Source: DATHGT01 sp035317605
Lineage (GTDB): Bacteria; Methylomirabilota; Methylomirabilia; Rokubacteriales; CSP1-6
Assembly: GCA_035317605.1 (NCBI GenBank)
Contig: DATHGT010000279.1
Coordinates: 1 to 46,615, forward strand
Direction: 5' to 3'
Length of the DNA: 46,615 bases
Positions 32,104-41,405 of this stretch are shown piece by piece. The first letter of the stretch is position 1, and every line of letters starts with the position of its first letter. The notes beneath the pieces are model-generated. The model was not told where the DNA came from. It searched no databases and was given only the letters and a program-made list of their open reading frames with translations. The position numbers were made by a program, and so were the translations under genes.

Positions 32104-35100
32104 ATGCTCGAGACGTTCCAGTCGTCCTCGGCGGCCGAGCGATTGGGGGCCGCCGGCGCCTTCCTCGAACGCGTCGCCCCCGCCGCGCAGGTGCTGATCG
32201 TCGGCGCCACGCGGGACGCGGCCGACGACCTCGCCCGCCGCGCCACGGCCGGACGAGGCGCGACGTTCGGGTGGCACCGGGCGAGCCTCACCCAGGCCGC
32301 GGCGCGCTTCGCCGCCCTCGGGATGGCGCGGCTGGGTGTGGCGCCGGCGACCGCGCTCGGCACCCAGGCCGTCGCCGCGCGGGTGAGCTTCGAGGCCGCG
32401 CGTGATCAGGCGCTCGGCTACTTCGAGCCGGTCGCGCGATTTCCCGGGTTCGCGCGGGCGCTCGCCGCGACGCTTGCCGAGCTGCGTCTCGGAGGCATCG
32501 CTCCCGACGCGCTCGACGGGCTCGGCGGGCACGGACGTGACGTCGCCGAGCTGGCCCGGCGGTTCGAGGCGCAACTCGAGACGGGGAAGCTCGCGGACCG
32601 TACCGCCCTCTTCGCGCTGGCCACGAGCGGGGTCCAAGCGGACGGGCTCGACTCGCCGCGGCGGATGCCGATGGTGCTGCTCGACGTGTCGATCGCCGGA
32701 CCGGCCGAACGCGCCTTCGTCGAGGCGCTGATCGCGCGGTCACCCGCGGTGCTCGCCACCGTCCCCGCCGGCGACGATCCCACGCTCGACGCCCTGCGAG
32801 CGCTGGGCGCCCGGGACGCGGATGCCACACCGGCCGCCGCGCCGTCGGGCGCCTCCGATCTCCGGCGAGCGCGTGATTTCCTGTTCGCGGCCACGGCGCC
32901 GCCGGCGGCGACGGCGGCCGGAGACGTGCGCTTCTTCTCCGCTCCCGGCGAGGGACGCGAGACCGTCGAGATCGCCCGCCGCATTCTCGACGAGGCGCGC
33001 GGGGGCACGCCGTTCGACGAGATCGCGGTCCTGCTCCGCGCGCCCGAGATCTACGGGGCGTTGCTCGAAGCCGCCCTGCGCCGGGCCGGGATCCCCGCCT
33101 GGTTCAGCCGGGGCACCGCGCGGCCCGATCCGTCGGGGCGCGCGTTCCTCGCCCTGCTGGACTGCGCGCGGGAGGGTCTCTCGGCGCGGCGGTTCGCCGA
33201 GTACCTCTCGCTCGGTCAGGTGCCGTCGCTCGACGAGTCCGGCGCGCCTCCAGCCACGCCCGCCGTCTGGACCGCTTCGGATGAGGAAGTGCTCGGCCCG
33301 GCGGTCGCGGCGCCGCCGGAGACCGAGCTTCAGGCCGACGTCGTGACGGAGTCCGACGCCGACGAGCAGCCGGTGGTCGAGGGCACGCTCCGCGCTCCAT
33401 GGAGATGGGAGCAGCTTCTCGTCGAATCCGCGGTCATCGGCGGGAAGGACCGCTGGAGCCGCCGCCTCGCGGGGCTCGAAGCGGAATACCGCGCGCGCCT
33501 GACCCGGTATCGCGAAGAGGAGCCCGACTCGCCACGCGTCGCCGCCATCGAGCGCGACGTGAAGAACCTCGAGCACCTCCGCCGCTTCGCGCTGCCGCTC
33601 ATCGAGCGCCTCGCCGCGCTGCCCGGCCACGGCACGTGGGGCGAGTGGATCGTCTCGCTCGAAGCGCTGGCGCCCGTCGTGCTGCGCCGTCCCGAGCGCG
33701 TGCTGACCGTGCTCGCGGCGCTCCGGCCGCTGGCCGTGATTGGGCCCGTTCGACTGGACGAGGTGCGTGGCGTGCTCGCCGACGAGCTGACGACGCTCGC
33801 CGAGCGCCCGCCGTCGGACCGTTACGGACGCGTCTTCGTGGGTACGATCGAGCAGGGGCGGGGCCGTGGCTTCGAGGTGGTCTTCCTGCCCGGGCTGGCC
33901 GAGCGAATCTTCCCGCAGAAGCCGCGCGAGGACCCGATCCTGCTCGACGCGCTCCGCCGCGAGCTGAGCCAGCGCGTCCATGACGTGACGCCGCTGGCGA
34001 CCCAGGACGAGCGCGGGCGTCGCGAGCGGCTGCTGCTGCGCATCGCGGTCGGCGCGGCCCGCCGCGCGCTGTATCTCTCGTACTCCCGCGTCGAGCAGGC
34101 CGAGGCGCGCCCCCGGGTCCCGTCGTTCTACGCGCTCGAGATCGCGCGCGCCCTCACCGGACTCGTCCCCGAGCCGCAGCAGATGGAGCGCGACGCGGCC
34201 GCCGCCGGCGGCGCTCGCCTGGCGTGGCCGGCTCCGGAGGACCCGGGGCGGGCGATCGACGAGGTCGAGCACGATCTCGCCGTGCTGCGCGCGCTGCTTG
34301 CCAGCGGAGAGGCGCGGGGCCGCGCCCGCTATCTGCTCGAGATGAACGAGTCGCTGGCGCGCTCGCTGAGAACGCGGTGGTCGCGCTGGAGCCGCCGCTT
34401 CACCGCTGCCGACGGCCTCGTGCGGGTGACCGACGCCACCCGCGCCACGCTCGCGGCCGCGCGGCTCGACGCCCGCGCCTACTCGGCCTCGGCGCTCCAG
34501 AAGTTCGCGGCGTGCCCGTACCAGTTCTTCCTCTCCGCGATCTGCCGGCTCGAGCCGCGCTCGGAGATCGCCTCGATCGTCGAGCTGGACCCGGCCACGC
34601 GCGGCCACCTCTTCCACCGCGTCCAGGCCGACGTGATGCGCGCCCTCGCCGAGGAGGGACGTCTGCCGCTCGACGCGAAGGCGCTGGACCCGGCGAAGGC
34701 CACGCTGGACCGGACCCTCGACCGGGTGGCCGAGCGGTATCGCGAGGAGCTGGCGCCCGCGATCGGGCGCGTGTGGCAGGACGAGATCGAATCGATGCGC
34801 GCCGATCTCCGCATGTGGCTCGAGCAGACCGCGGCGTCCCACGCGACGTGGGAGCCCGTCGCCTTCGAGCTGGCCTTCGGACTGCGGCGCGATCCCGACA
34901 ACGATCCGCGCAGCGTCGAGCAGGAAGTGACGCTGGCCGACGGCTACCGGCTGCGCGGCATCGTCGATCTCGTCGAGCGCAAGCGCGGTGGATCCGATCT
35001 GCGCGTGACCGACTACAAGACCGGTCGCGACTGGACGCGACGCAATCTCGTGGTGGACGGGGGCCAGATCCTCCAGCCCGTCCTCTACGGCCTGACCGTC

Positions 35101-35394
35101 GAGCAGCTCTTCGGCGCGCGCGTGGTCGAATCGCGGCTGTTCTACTGCACGCGAGTGGGCGGGTTCTCCGAGCGCGTGGTGCCGATGTCCGCGGAGACGC
35201 GCGGCCGCGGTCCCGAGGTGCTCGCGGTCATCGACCGCGCGGTCGCCGCCGGCTTCCTGCCGGCGGCGCCCCGCCCGCGCGCCTGCGGCATCTGCGACTT
35301 TCGCGACGTCTGCGGCCCCCACGAGGAGACCCGGATCAGGCTGAAAGATCCCCTGCGCATCGAGGAGCTGCGCACGTTGAGGGAACTGCCGTGA
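32104..35394 (+). CDS. addB: AddB-like helicase-nuclease subunit with iron-sulfur nuclease domain
   Basis: A 1096-residue protein. The N-terminal two thirds resemble an inactivated superfamily 1 helicase: the place of Walker A reads LIVGATRDAADD and has no GKT. The C-terminal PD-(D/E)XK nuclease has D955 (RGIVDLVE) and D970-Y-K972 (VTDYKTG). Four cysteines, C804 (FAACPYQF) and C1061, C1064, C1070 (CGICDFRDVC), match the 4Fe-4S staple of AddB, with one cysteine far upstream of a CxxCx5C group. With AddA it forms the heterodimer that resects double-strand breaks until a Chi-like site, preparing 3' ends for RecA. It overlaps addA as GTGA. Start ATG 32104 has a weak AGGA upstream. Confidence 0.87.
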   Translation: MLETFQSSSAAERLGAAGAFLERVAPAAQVLIVGATRDAADDLARRATAGRGATFGWHRASLTQAAARFAALGMARLGVAPATALGTQAVAARVSFEAARDQALGYFEPVARFPGFARALAATLAELRLGGIAPDALDGLGGHGRDVAELARRFEAQLETGKLADRTALFALATSGVQADGLDSPRRMPMVLLDVSIAGPAERAFVEALIARSPAVLATVPAGDDPTLDALRALGARDADATPAAAPSGASDLRRARDFLFAATAPPAATAAGDVRFFSAPGEGRETVEIARRILDEARGGTPFDEIAVLLRAPEIYGALLEAALRRAGIPAWFSRGTARPDPSGRAFLALLDCAREGLSARRFAEYLSLGQVPSLDESGAPPATPAVWTASDEEVLGPAVAAPPETELQADVVTESDADEQPVVEGTLRAPWRWEQLLVESAVIGGKDRWSRRLAGLEAEYRARLTRYREEEPDSPRVAAIERDVKNLEHLRRFALPLIERLAALPGHGTWGEWIVSLEALAPVVLRRPERVLTVLAALRPLAVIGPVRLDEVRGVLADELTTLAERPPSDRYGRVFVGTIEQGRGRGFEVVFLPGLAERIFPQKPREDPILLDALRRELSQRVHDVTPLATQDERGRRERLLLRIAVGAARRALYLSYSRVEQAEARPRVPSFYALEIARALTGLVPEPQQMERDAAAAGGARLAWPAPEDPGRAIDEVEHDLAVLRALLASGEARGRARYLLEMNESLARSLRTRWSRWSRRFTAADGLVRVTDATRATLAAARLDARAYSASALQKFAACPYQFFLSAICRLEPRSEIASIVELDPATRGHLFHRVQADVMRALAEEGRLPLDAKALDPAKATLDRTLDRVAERYREELAPAIGRVWQDEIESMRADLRMWLEQTAASHATWEPVAFELAFGLRRDPDNDPRSVEQEVTLADGYRLRGIVDLVERKRGGSDLRVTDYKTGRDWTRRNLVVDGGQILQPVLYGLTVEQLFGARVVESRLFYCTRVGGFSERVVPMSAETRGRGPEVLAVIDRAVAAGFLPAAPRPRACGICDFRDVCGPHEETRIRLKDPLRIEELRTLRELP

Positions 35395-38300
35395 CCGCGC
35401 TCGTTGACCACGCCGAGCGCGAGCGCATCCGCACCTCGCTCGACGAGACGCTGGTGGTCGAGGCGGCGGCGGGGACGGGGAAGACCAGCGCGCTGGTGGC
35501 CCGTCTCGTCAACGTGCTCGCCGAAGGCCGCGGCGACGTGCAGTCGATCGCCGCGCTCACCTTCACCGAGAAGGCGGCCGGCGAGCTGAAGCTGCGGCTG
35601 CGGGCCGGGCTCGAAGAGGCGCGCCAGCGGGCGGAGACGGGCGGCGCGCGACACCGGCGGCTCGAGGAGGCCATCGCCCATCTCGAAGAAGCGCGGGTGA
35701 GCACGATCCACGGTTTCTGCAACGACCTCCTTCACGAGCGTCCGGTCGAGGCGCGCGTCGATCCCGGCTTCGACGTCCTGCCCGAGCCCGAGGCCGAAGC
35801 CCTCTATCGTCGCGCGTTCGACGGCTGGCTCGCCGAGACGCTGGAGGCGCCGCCCGAGGGACTCCGACGCGCGCTGCGGCGGCGCTCGTTCGACGGCGAT
35901 CCGGTCGATCGGCTGCGTCGCGCGGGCTGGCAGCTCGTGGGCTGGCGCGATTTCCGCGCGCCGTGGCAGCGGCGCGCGTTCGACCGGGCGGCGGCGATCG
36001 AGACGCTGGTGGCGCGCGTTCACGTGCTCTACGAAGAGCTGCGGACGTGCTCGACCACGGCGGACACGCTCTACGCCGATCTCTGGCCGCTCCGGCGCCT
36101 CTCCGAGGACGTCCGCACGCGCGAGAGCGTCGCGCCCCGAGACCTGGACTGGCTGGAGGCCGCGCTGGTCGACCTGCGCCGCGAGCGCAGCTTCAAGAGC
36201 CCGCGGCGCGGCAACACGCGCAACTATCGCGGCGTCACCCGCGACGCCGTCCTCGCGACCCACGCGGATCTGCTGGCCGCGCTGGAGGCCTTCGCCCGCG
36301 AGGCCGACGCCGAGCTGGCCGCGCTGGTCCAGCAGAGCCTGCTCGAGACCGTCGATCGCTACGAGGCGCTCAAGTCGCGCGCGGCCGCGCTCGACTTCGT
36401 GGATCTCCTGCTGCGGGCGCGCGATCTCGTGCGCGATCGGGGGGAAGTCCGCGCGGATCTCCAGCGGCGGCTCACGCACGTGTTCGTCGACGAGTTCCAG
36501 GACACCGACCCGCTCCAGGCCGAGATCGTGCTGCTGCTCTCGGCGTCCGATCCGTCGGTGGACCGCTGGCAGGACGTCACGCCGGCGCCGGGAAAGCTGT
36601 TCGTGGTCGGCGATCCCAAGCAGTCGATCTACCGCTTCCGCCGCGCCGACGTCGGGACGTATCAAGCCGTGAAGGACCTGCTGGTCACGCGGGGCGCCGC
36701 GTGCGTCTACCTGACCACGAGCTTCCGCGCCACCCCGTCGATCCAGCGCCTGGTGAACGCGGCCTTCGCGCCCGCCATGCGGGAAGACCGCGCGGCGCTC
36801 CAGGCCGCCTACGTCCCGCTGGCGCCGTATCGCGAGGAGCGGCTCGATCAACCCGGCCTCGTCGCGTTGCCCGTCCCCAAGCCCTACGGCCGGTACGGCG
36901 GATTCACGAAGGTGGCCGTCGACGAGTCGCTGCCCGACGCGGTCGGCGCGTTCGTCGGCTGGCTGCTGAAGGAGAGCGGCTTCACGGTCAGCGAGCGCGA
37001 GCGGCCGGGCGAGGCGCTGCCGATCTCGGCCCGCCACGTGTGCCTGCTCTTCCGGCGCTTCACCACCTGGGGCCGCGACGTCACCCGCGACTACGTCGAG
37101 GCGCTGGAGGCGCGGGGCATCTCGCACCTGCTCGTGGGCGGAAGGTCCTTCCACCTTCGCGAAGAAGTCGAGAGCCTGCGCACCGCGCTGGCCGCCATCG
37201 AGTGGCCCGACGACGAGCTGTCGGTGTACGCGACCCTCAAGGGCCCGCTCTTCGCCGTCGGCGACGAGGAGCTGGTCGAGTGGCGGCAGCGCTTCCGGCG
37301 GCTCCATCCCTATCGGTTACCGAAGCAAGAGGTCGGGGCGAGCCTCCGGCCGGTGGTCGAGGCGCTGGCCCTGCTGCGATCGCTGCACGGGCTGCGCAAC
37401 TACCGGCCGGTCGAGGAGACCATCAACCGGCTGCTCGCGGCCACCCGCGCTCACGCCGCGTTCGTGCTGCGCCCGCGGGGCGAGCAGGCGCTGGCCAACG
37501 TGCTGCGGGTGGCCGAGCTGGCCCGCACGTACGAGGCCGGCGGCAGCATCTCGTTCCGGGGCTTCGTCGAGCGCCTGCGCGAGGAGGCGGAGGGGGAGTC
37601 GCCGGAGGCGCCGATCGTGGAGGAGTCGAGCGAGGGCGTGCGGATCATGACCGTGCACCGGGCCAAGGGCCTCGAGTTCCCGGTGGTGATCCTGGCCGAC
37701 ATCACCGCCGGCATCACCGGCAATCCCGGCCGCTACGTCGACCCCGAGCGCGGGCTGTGCGCGCTGCGCCTGGGCGGCTGGCAGCCCTGGGATCTTCTCG
37801 ATCACGAGGAAGAAGAAGCCGGCCGCGATCGCGCCGAGGGGGTGCGCGTCGCGTACGTCGCGGCCACCCGCGCGCGCGACCTGCTCGTGGTCCCCGCCGT
37901 GGGCGACGATCCGTCGGTCGCGGGGTGGGAGGCGGCGAGCGACGGATGGGTCAGTCCCGTCCACGCCGCCGTCTATCCGCCGGCTGAACGACGGCGCGCG
38001 TCGACCGACGCGCCGGGGTGTCCGAGCTTCGGCGAAGACAGCGTGCTGGAGCGTCCCGACCGCGACACGCCCGGGCGCGACAACGTGCGCCCCGGACTTC
38101 ACTCGTTCGGCGACGCCGACGCGCGCTATGACGTGGCGTGGTGGGATCCGCGGCGGCTCGTCCTCGACGTGCAGCGGGTCTACGGTTTGCGGCGCGAGGA
38201 CCTCATCCAGGATCCCGGCCGCGAGATCGTGGAGGCGGACCGCCGGCGATACGACGAATGGTTGGCTTCGCGCCAGGACGCTCAGGAGCGCGGGGCGCGG

Positions 38301-38858
38301 CCGAGCCTTCGCGTGCGGACGGTCACCGACTGGGCGAGCACGACGCCGGAGAGCGACGAGAGCGCGGGGCTCGCCGGCGACGTCGAGGTCATCGCCGCGG
38401 CGGCCGGCGTGGCGCGGCCCGGAGGCCCGCGGTTCGGCACGCTCGTCCACGCGGCGCTCGCCACCGTCGCTCTCGACGCGGGGACGCCGGAGGTCGCCGA
38501 GGCGGTGAGCCTGCAGGCCCGCATCGTCGGCGCGCCGCCGGACGAGGTCGAGGCGGCCACGCGGCTGGTCTCGACCGCGCTCGAGCATCCGCTGCTCGTG
38601 CGGGCTCGCGACGCCTGGCGCGAGGGGCGGTGCCGCCGCGAGTCGCCCCTCGCGTTCAGCGCCGCCGACGGCTCGCAGGTGGAAGGGGTGCTGGATCTCG
38701 CGTTCGAGGACGACGCCGGCTGGACCGTCGTCGATTTCAAGACCGACGCCGAGCTGGCCGGCGGCCTCGCCCGCTATCGCCGCCAGGTCGCGCTGTACGC
38801 GTCGATCGTCGCTCGGGCCACCGCGAAGCCGGTGACCGCGGTCCTGCTCCAGCTGTAG
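35391..38858 (+). CDS. addA: AddA-like UvrD/RecB-type helicase-nuclease
   Basis: A 1155-residue superfamily 1A helicase fused to a nuclease. Motifs in order: Walker A AAAGTGKT (25-32), TFTEKAAGELKLRLR (Ia), VSTIHGFC, DEFQDTDPLQ (II, D367/E368), GDPKQSIYRFRRAD (III), LTTSFRATPSIQ (IV), VRIMTVHRAKGLEFPVVILAD (V) and VRVAYVAATRARDLLVV (VI). The C-terminal PD-(D/E)XK domain has H1020 (GTLVHAAL), D1102 (GVLDLAF) and D1115-F-K1117 (VVDFKTD). It is the motor and 3'-strand nuclease of AddAB, acting in recombinational repair. GTG 35391 overlaps the addB stop. Length and order match classical AddA. Confidence 0.92.
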   Translation: MTALVDHAERERIRTSLDETLVVEAAAGTGKTSALVARLVNVLAEGRGDVQSIAALTFTEKAAGELKLRLRAGLEEARQRAETGGARHRRLEEAIAHLEEARVSTIHGFCNDLLHERPVEARVDPGFDVLPEPEAEALYRRAFDGWLAETLEAPPEGLRRALRRRSFDGDPVDRLRRAGWQLVGWRDFRAPWQRRAFDRAAAIETLVARVHVLYEELRTCSTTADTLYADLWPLRRLSEDVRTRESVAPRDLDWLEAALVDLRRERSFKSPRRGNTRNYRGVTRDAVLATHADLLAALEAFAREADAELAALVQQSLLETVDRYEALKSRAAALDFVDLLLRARDLVRDRGEVRADLQRRLTHVFVDEFQDTDPLQAEIVLLLSASDPSVDRWQDVTPAPGKLFVVGDPKQSIYRFRRADVGTYQAVKDLLVTRGAACVYLTTSFRATPSIQRLVNAAFAPAMREDRAALQAAYVPLAPYREERLDQPGLVALPVPKPYGRYGGFTKVAVDESLPDAVGAFVGWLLKESGFTVSERERPGEALPISARHVCLLFRRFTTWGRDVTRDYVEALEARGISHLLVGGRSFHLREEVESLRTALAAIEWPDDELSVYATLKGPLFAVGDEELVEWRQRFRRLHPYRLPKQEVGASLRPVVEALALLRSLHGLRNYRPVEETINRLLAATRAHAAFVLRPRGEQALANVLRVAELARTYEAGGSISFRGFVERLREEAEGESPEAPIVEESSEGVRIMTVHRAKGLEFPVVILADITAGITGNPGRYVDPERGLCALRLGGWQPWDLLDHEEEEAGRDRAEGVRVAYVAATRARDLLVVPAVGDDPSVAGWEAASDGWVSPVHAAVYPPAERRRASTDAPGCPSFGEDSVLERPDRDTPGRDNVRPGLHSFGDADARYDVAWWDPRRLVLDVQRVYGLRREDLIQDPGREIVEADRRRYDEWLASRQDAQERGARPSLRVRTVTDWASTTPESDESAGLAGDVEVIAAAAGVARPGGPRFGTLVHAALATVALDAGTPEVAEAVSLQARIVGAPPDEVEAATRLVSTALEHPLLVRARDAWREGRCRRESPLAFSAADGSQVEGVLDLAFEDDAGWTVVDFKTDAELAGGLARYRRQVALYASIVARATAKPVTAVLLQL

Positions 38859-38918
38859 CGCAACCCGTTCGGTACCACGCGGGCTCGGACACCGCCGGGG
38901 ATTCGCTCATCTCGAACG

Positions 38919-39527
38919 TCACGTCGGGCCCGGGGTGCGCGCGTCGGCCGGCTGGCCGCCTTCGTAGTCCGCGGCCGCGTCTCTCAGCCGGACGTCGAGG
39001 TGGTGCAGACGGCTCGCCTCCGCCCGAACGATCGTTCGCGTCACCTCGCCGATGAAGAGCGTGTGATCACCGACCTCCACCGTCTGCCGCACCTGACACT
39101 CGAGCGCGCCCAGGGAGTGGGCGAGGCGCGGTGCATCGACGGACTCGGCTTCCTCCTTCTGCAATCCGACGGCGGCGAACTTGTCGACGGTCCGGCCGGA
39201 CACGTTGCCGCAGCGGAAGATCGTGGTCTCCCACGTGGCCGGCACGAAGTTGACGACGAAGACTCCGGAGCTCCGGATGAGTCCGGCGCCATAGCCGTTG
39301 CGATTGGCGGCGACGCCGTAGAGAGGCGGCTGGAAGGAGAGTGGACCGTGAAAGTCGAGCGGCCAGACGTTGTCCGTCCCGTCGTGACGAGCCGTGATGA
39401 GAACGACCTGTCGAGGCGTCGAGTAGGCGACGCGTATGAATGTCGATTCGGGGCGTCCGAGCAGCGCCGAGCGCAGGCGCTTGAGGCCGCGCCGGGCGGC
39501 CCGCGGCACATACCGCTTCAGGTTCAC
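38919..39527 (-). CDS. Flavin reductase-like (FMN-binding split barrel) protein
   Basis: A 202-residue protein with the flavin reductase-like fold: VVLITARHDGTDNVWPLDFHGPLSFQPPLYGVAANRNGYGAGLIRSSGVFVVNFVP is the FMN-binding core, followed by FIGEVTRTIVRAEASRLHHLD near the end. Such proteins bind FMN and often supply reduced flavin, or act as small oxidoreductases. It is the last gene of the right-hand minus-strand operon: GTG 39527 overlaps the methyltransferase stop as GTGA. It could feed reducing power to the diiron or other oxygenases of the operon; that is inference. A basic, Arg/Lys-rich N terminus of about 25 residues precedes the barrel. Confidence 0.82.
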   Translation of the reverse strand: MNLKRYVPRAARRGLKRLRSALLGRPESTFIRVAYSTPRQVVLITARHDGTDNVWPLDFHGPLSFQPPLYGVAANRNGYGAGLIRSSGVFVVNFVPATWETTIFRCGNVSGRTVDKFAAVGLQKEEAESVDAPRLAHSLGALECQVRQTVEVGDHTLFIGEVTRTIVRAEASRLHHLDVRLRDAAADYEGGQPADARTPGPT

Positions 39528-40414
39528 GGTGGAGCCACCGCCGCGCCCGGCGGCGGTGTGGCCAGTCGAGGCCGGGCTCGCACGGCGACGTCATAGGTCC
39601 CGAGCGCCAGCCCGAGCACGGTGGTGATGACCGGCGCGGCCGGGAACGCCCGCAACAGCCTGGCGAGCACGGCGTAGACCGCCCGGCGCGGCCGTCGGCG
39701 GGCCGCTTGTCCGGTGACGGCCGGTCCGAACGCGGTGTGAAACCGACGGCTCGCCCACGTGACCTCGAACCCCGCCGCGCGCACGAGCGCCAGCAACCCG
39801 GCTCGGTTGGGGCGCCACCACTGCGCGGGCACTGACGCGAACCGGGCGCAGGGCGCTCGCGGGGCGAGCACGTCGAGGCGTGCGTCGACACACTCGACGA
39901 GGACGAGCTCTCCGGCGCAGACCGCTCGCATCCGCTCGAGCGCGTGGACCGGGTCCCGAAGGTGCACCAGCAGACTGCCGCAGAAGACGACGTCGAACCG
40001 GCCATGGATCGTCGGGTCCAGGTCGTGAACGGAGCACGACAGCCGGCGCACACGAGACCCGAGCGCCCGGCGCGCGATGTCGAACCGACGCTCGTCTCCG
40101 CCGCTCGGGACTTCGAGCGGGCGCCAGCGGCTCCCCCATGACGCGTCGCGCGGGTCGGGCTCGTCGACGTCGATGGCGATGACCTCGGCGGCGCCCCGGC
40201 GCTCCATCTCGAACGCCCAGAACCCGTCGCAGGTTCCCACGTCGAGGCACCGTCCTCCCGCGAGCCCGGCGGGCCACTGCACCAATTCCGCCACCGCCCG
40301 TGTATCGAACATGCCGCGGGTGACGCTGCCGTCGGGCAGGTCGATGGTGTGGTACCAGGCGCGCTCACGCGCGGGCGGCGTCGGCGTCAGTGTCGGGCTC
40401 GACTCGCGCGTCAC
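39524..40414 (-). CDS. SAM-dependent methyltransferase, DUF1698/CmoB-like
   Basis: A 296-residue methyltransferase. WYHTIDLPDGSVTRGMFDTR followed by CLDVGTCDGFWAFEMERRGAAEVIAIDVDE resembles the pattern of tRNA mo5U34 methyltransferase-like (CmoB/DUF1698) proteins; the SAM loop is DVGTCDGF (58-65). FDVVFCGSLLVHLRDPVHAL is motif IV and the later AGFEV strand is present. The C-terminal part (YAVLARLLRAFPAAPVITTVLGLALG) is hydrophobic and may touch the membrane. GTG 40414 is coupled to the PhyH stop and its own stop to the next start. In this operon it more likely modifies a small molecule or peptide than tRNA, but either is possible. Confidence 0.83.
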   Translation of the reverse strand: MTRESSPTLTPTPPARERAWYHTIDLPDGSVTRGMFDTRAVAELVQWPAGLAGGRCLDVGTCDGFWAFEMERRGAAEVIAIDVDEPDPRDASWGSRWRPLEVPSGGDERRFDIARRALGSRVRRLSCSVHDLDPTIHGRFDVVFCGSLLVHLRDPVHALERMRAVCAGELVLVECVDARLDVLAPRAPCARFASVPAQWWRPNRAGLLALVRAAGFEVTWASRRFHTAFGPAVTGQAARRRPRRAVYAVLARLLRAFPAAPVITTVLGLALGTYDVAVRARPRLATPPPGAAVAPP

Positions 40415-41172
40415 GGCGCGGATCCGGGACGGGGCAGCGCCTCTCGGATGGCGGCGGCCGGCGTATCGGCGACCGATCGCCAGCCGACTGGCAGGACGAG
40501 GCCTCCGGGTGGCAGCAGGCTCCGGTCGATCCGGACGTGGGCGGGCGCGATGCGAACGGACAGCGCGAGCCTCCGGGTCTCGCCTCCGCCCTTGGAACGA
40601 TGGACGACGCGCTGGTCGAACAGCACGAACGTGCCGGCGTCGATCGGGAACTCGATCGCGCGGGAGGTGTCGAAAGACCCGGGGTCGGTCGTCTCCGGGA
40701 ACTGGGCGCCGGCAGGGGCTGGGACGTGCGGCAGCGCGCTCAGGTGCGAGCCGGGGATGAACTCCAGGCAATGATCGGCGCGGTGAGCCCGATCGATGGC
40801 GAGCCATGCGGTGAGGGTCGTCGGCGGATCCAGGTGCCAGTAGTGGCCATCCTGGTGCCACGGCACCTCTTTCCCGGCAGGCCCCTTGGAAAAGAAGATC
40901 GATCGCCACACGATGAGATCAGCGCCCAGGAGAGGCTGGACGCGAGCCAGGATCGCCGGGTGGGTGGCGAGGTGCGCGACCAGCGGTGAGTCGAGGTGAC
41001 GATCGATGAAGACATCGTCCGCGAACGGTCCCGGTCTCGCGAACACCGACTTGACGAGCTGGAGCCCGACCAGCCCCATCTCGGCCGCGGAGCCGAGTGG
41101 GAACGGACCCGCGAATCCGTCGGTTGCGAGCCGGTCCGAGACCGCGTCGGCTGAGGTGATGGGCTCAGACAT
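40411..41172 (-). CDS. Phytanoyl-CoA dioxygenase (PhyH) family 2OG-Fe(II) oxygenase
   Basis: A 253-residue PhyH-family protein. The iron facial triad is H106, D108 (VPWHQDGHYW) and H191 (DQRVVHRSKGG), with R200/R201 to bind 2-oxoglutarate. FIPGSHLSALPHV is the typical loop after the first strand pair. Members hydroxylate or halogenate acyl chains, amino acids and carrier-bound or free secondary metabolites. In this operon it is the second 2OG enzyme, of a different subfamily from the one at 43131-43904. It begins eight bases after the 74-residue gene and overlaps the methyltransferase start, so expression is linked. Substrate unknown. Confidence 0.87.
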   Translation of the reverse strand: MSEPITSADAVSDRLATDGFAGPFPLGSAAEMGLVGLQLVKSVFARPGPFADDVFIDRHLDSPLVAHLATHPAILARVQPLLGADLIVWRSIFFSKGPAGKEVPWHQDGHYWHLDPPTTLTAWLAIDRAHRADHCLEFIPGSHLSALPHVPAPAGAQFPETTDPGSFDTSRAIEFPIDAGTFVLFDQRVVHRSKGGGETRRLALSVRIAPAHVRIDRSLLPPGGLVLPVGWRSVADTPAAAIREALPRPGSAP

Positions 41173-41180
41173 CGCTCAAC

Positions 41181-41405
41181 TCAGTGCGCGGCCGAGGTGT
41201 CGAGTAGACGCGCCATCATGAGGGAGCGCGCGGGCTGCCGCAGCTTCATGCAGGAGACGAAGCGCCCGCCCCGCTCCGTGTACCGACGGCTGATGTGGGG
41301 CAGGCTCGGTCGGGGCAGGTACAGGATGACCGTGCCCCTGCGCTTCGGGGTCGCCACGAGTTCGGAGTCTACACAATCCGCCCAGCAGCAGTCCAGCGAC
41401 GTCAC
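41181..41405 (-). CDS. 74-residue Cys-containing protein of unknown function
   Basis: Not recognised. It is accepted as a gene for three reasons: GTG 41405 overlaps the preceding stop as GTGA, like its operon neighbours; codon third positions are nearly all G or C; and the next gene begins eight bases after its stop. The N-terminal part has a tight cysteine cluster DCCWADC (residues 5-11); a further cysteine lies in FVSCMKL. The middle is basic with a short beta-like strand (GTVILYLPRPSLPH) and the rest Arg-rich. It has no signal peptide. It could be a small metal- or partner-binding protein, or a precursor peptide for the neighbouring synthetase. Neither is shown by sequence alone. Confidence 0.55.
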   Translation of the reverse strand: MTSLDCCWADCVDSELVATPKRRGTVILYLPRPSLPHISRRYTERGGRFVSCMKLRQPARSLMMARLLDTSAAH

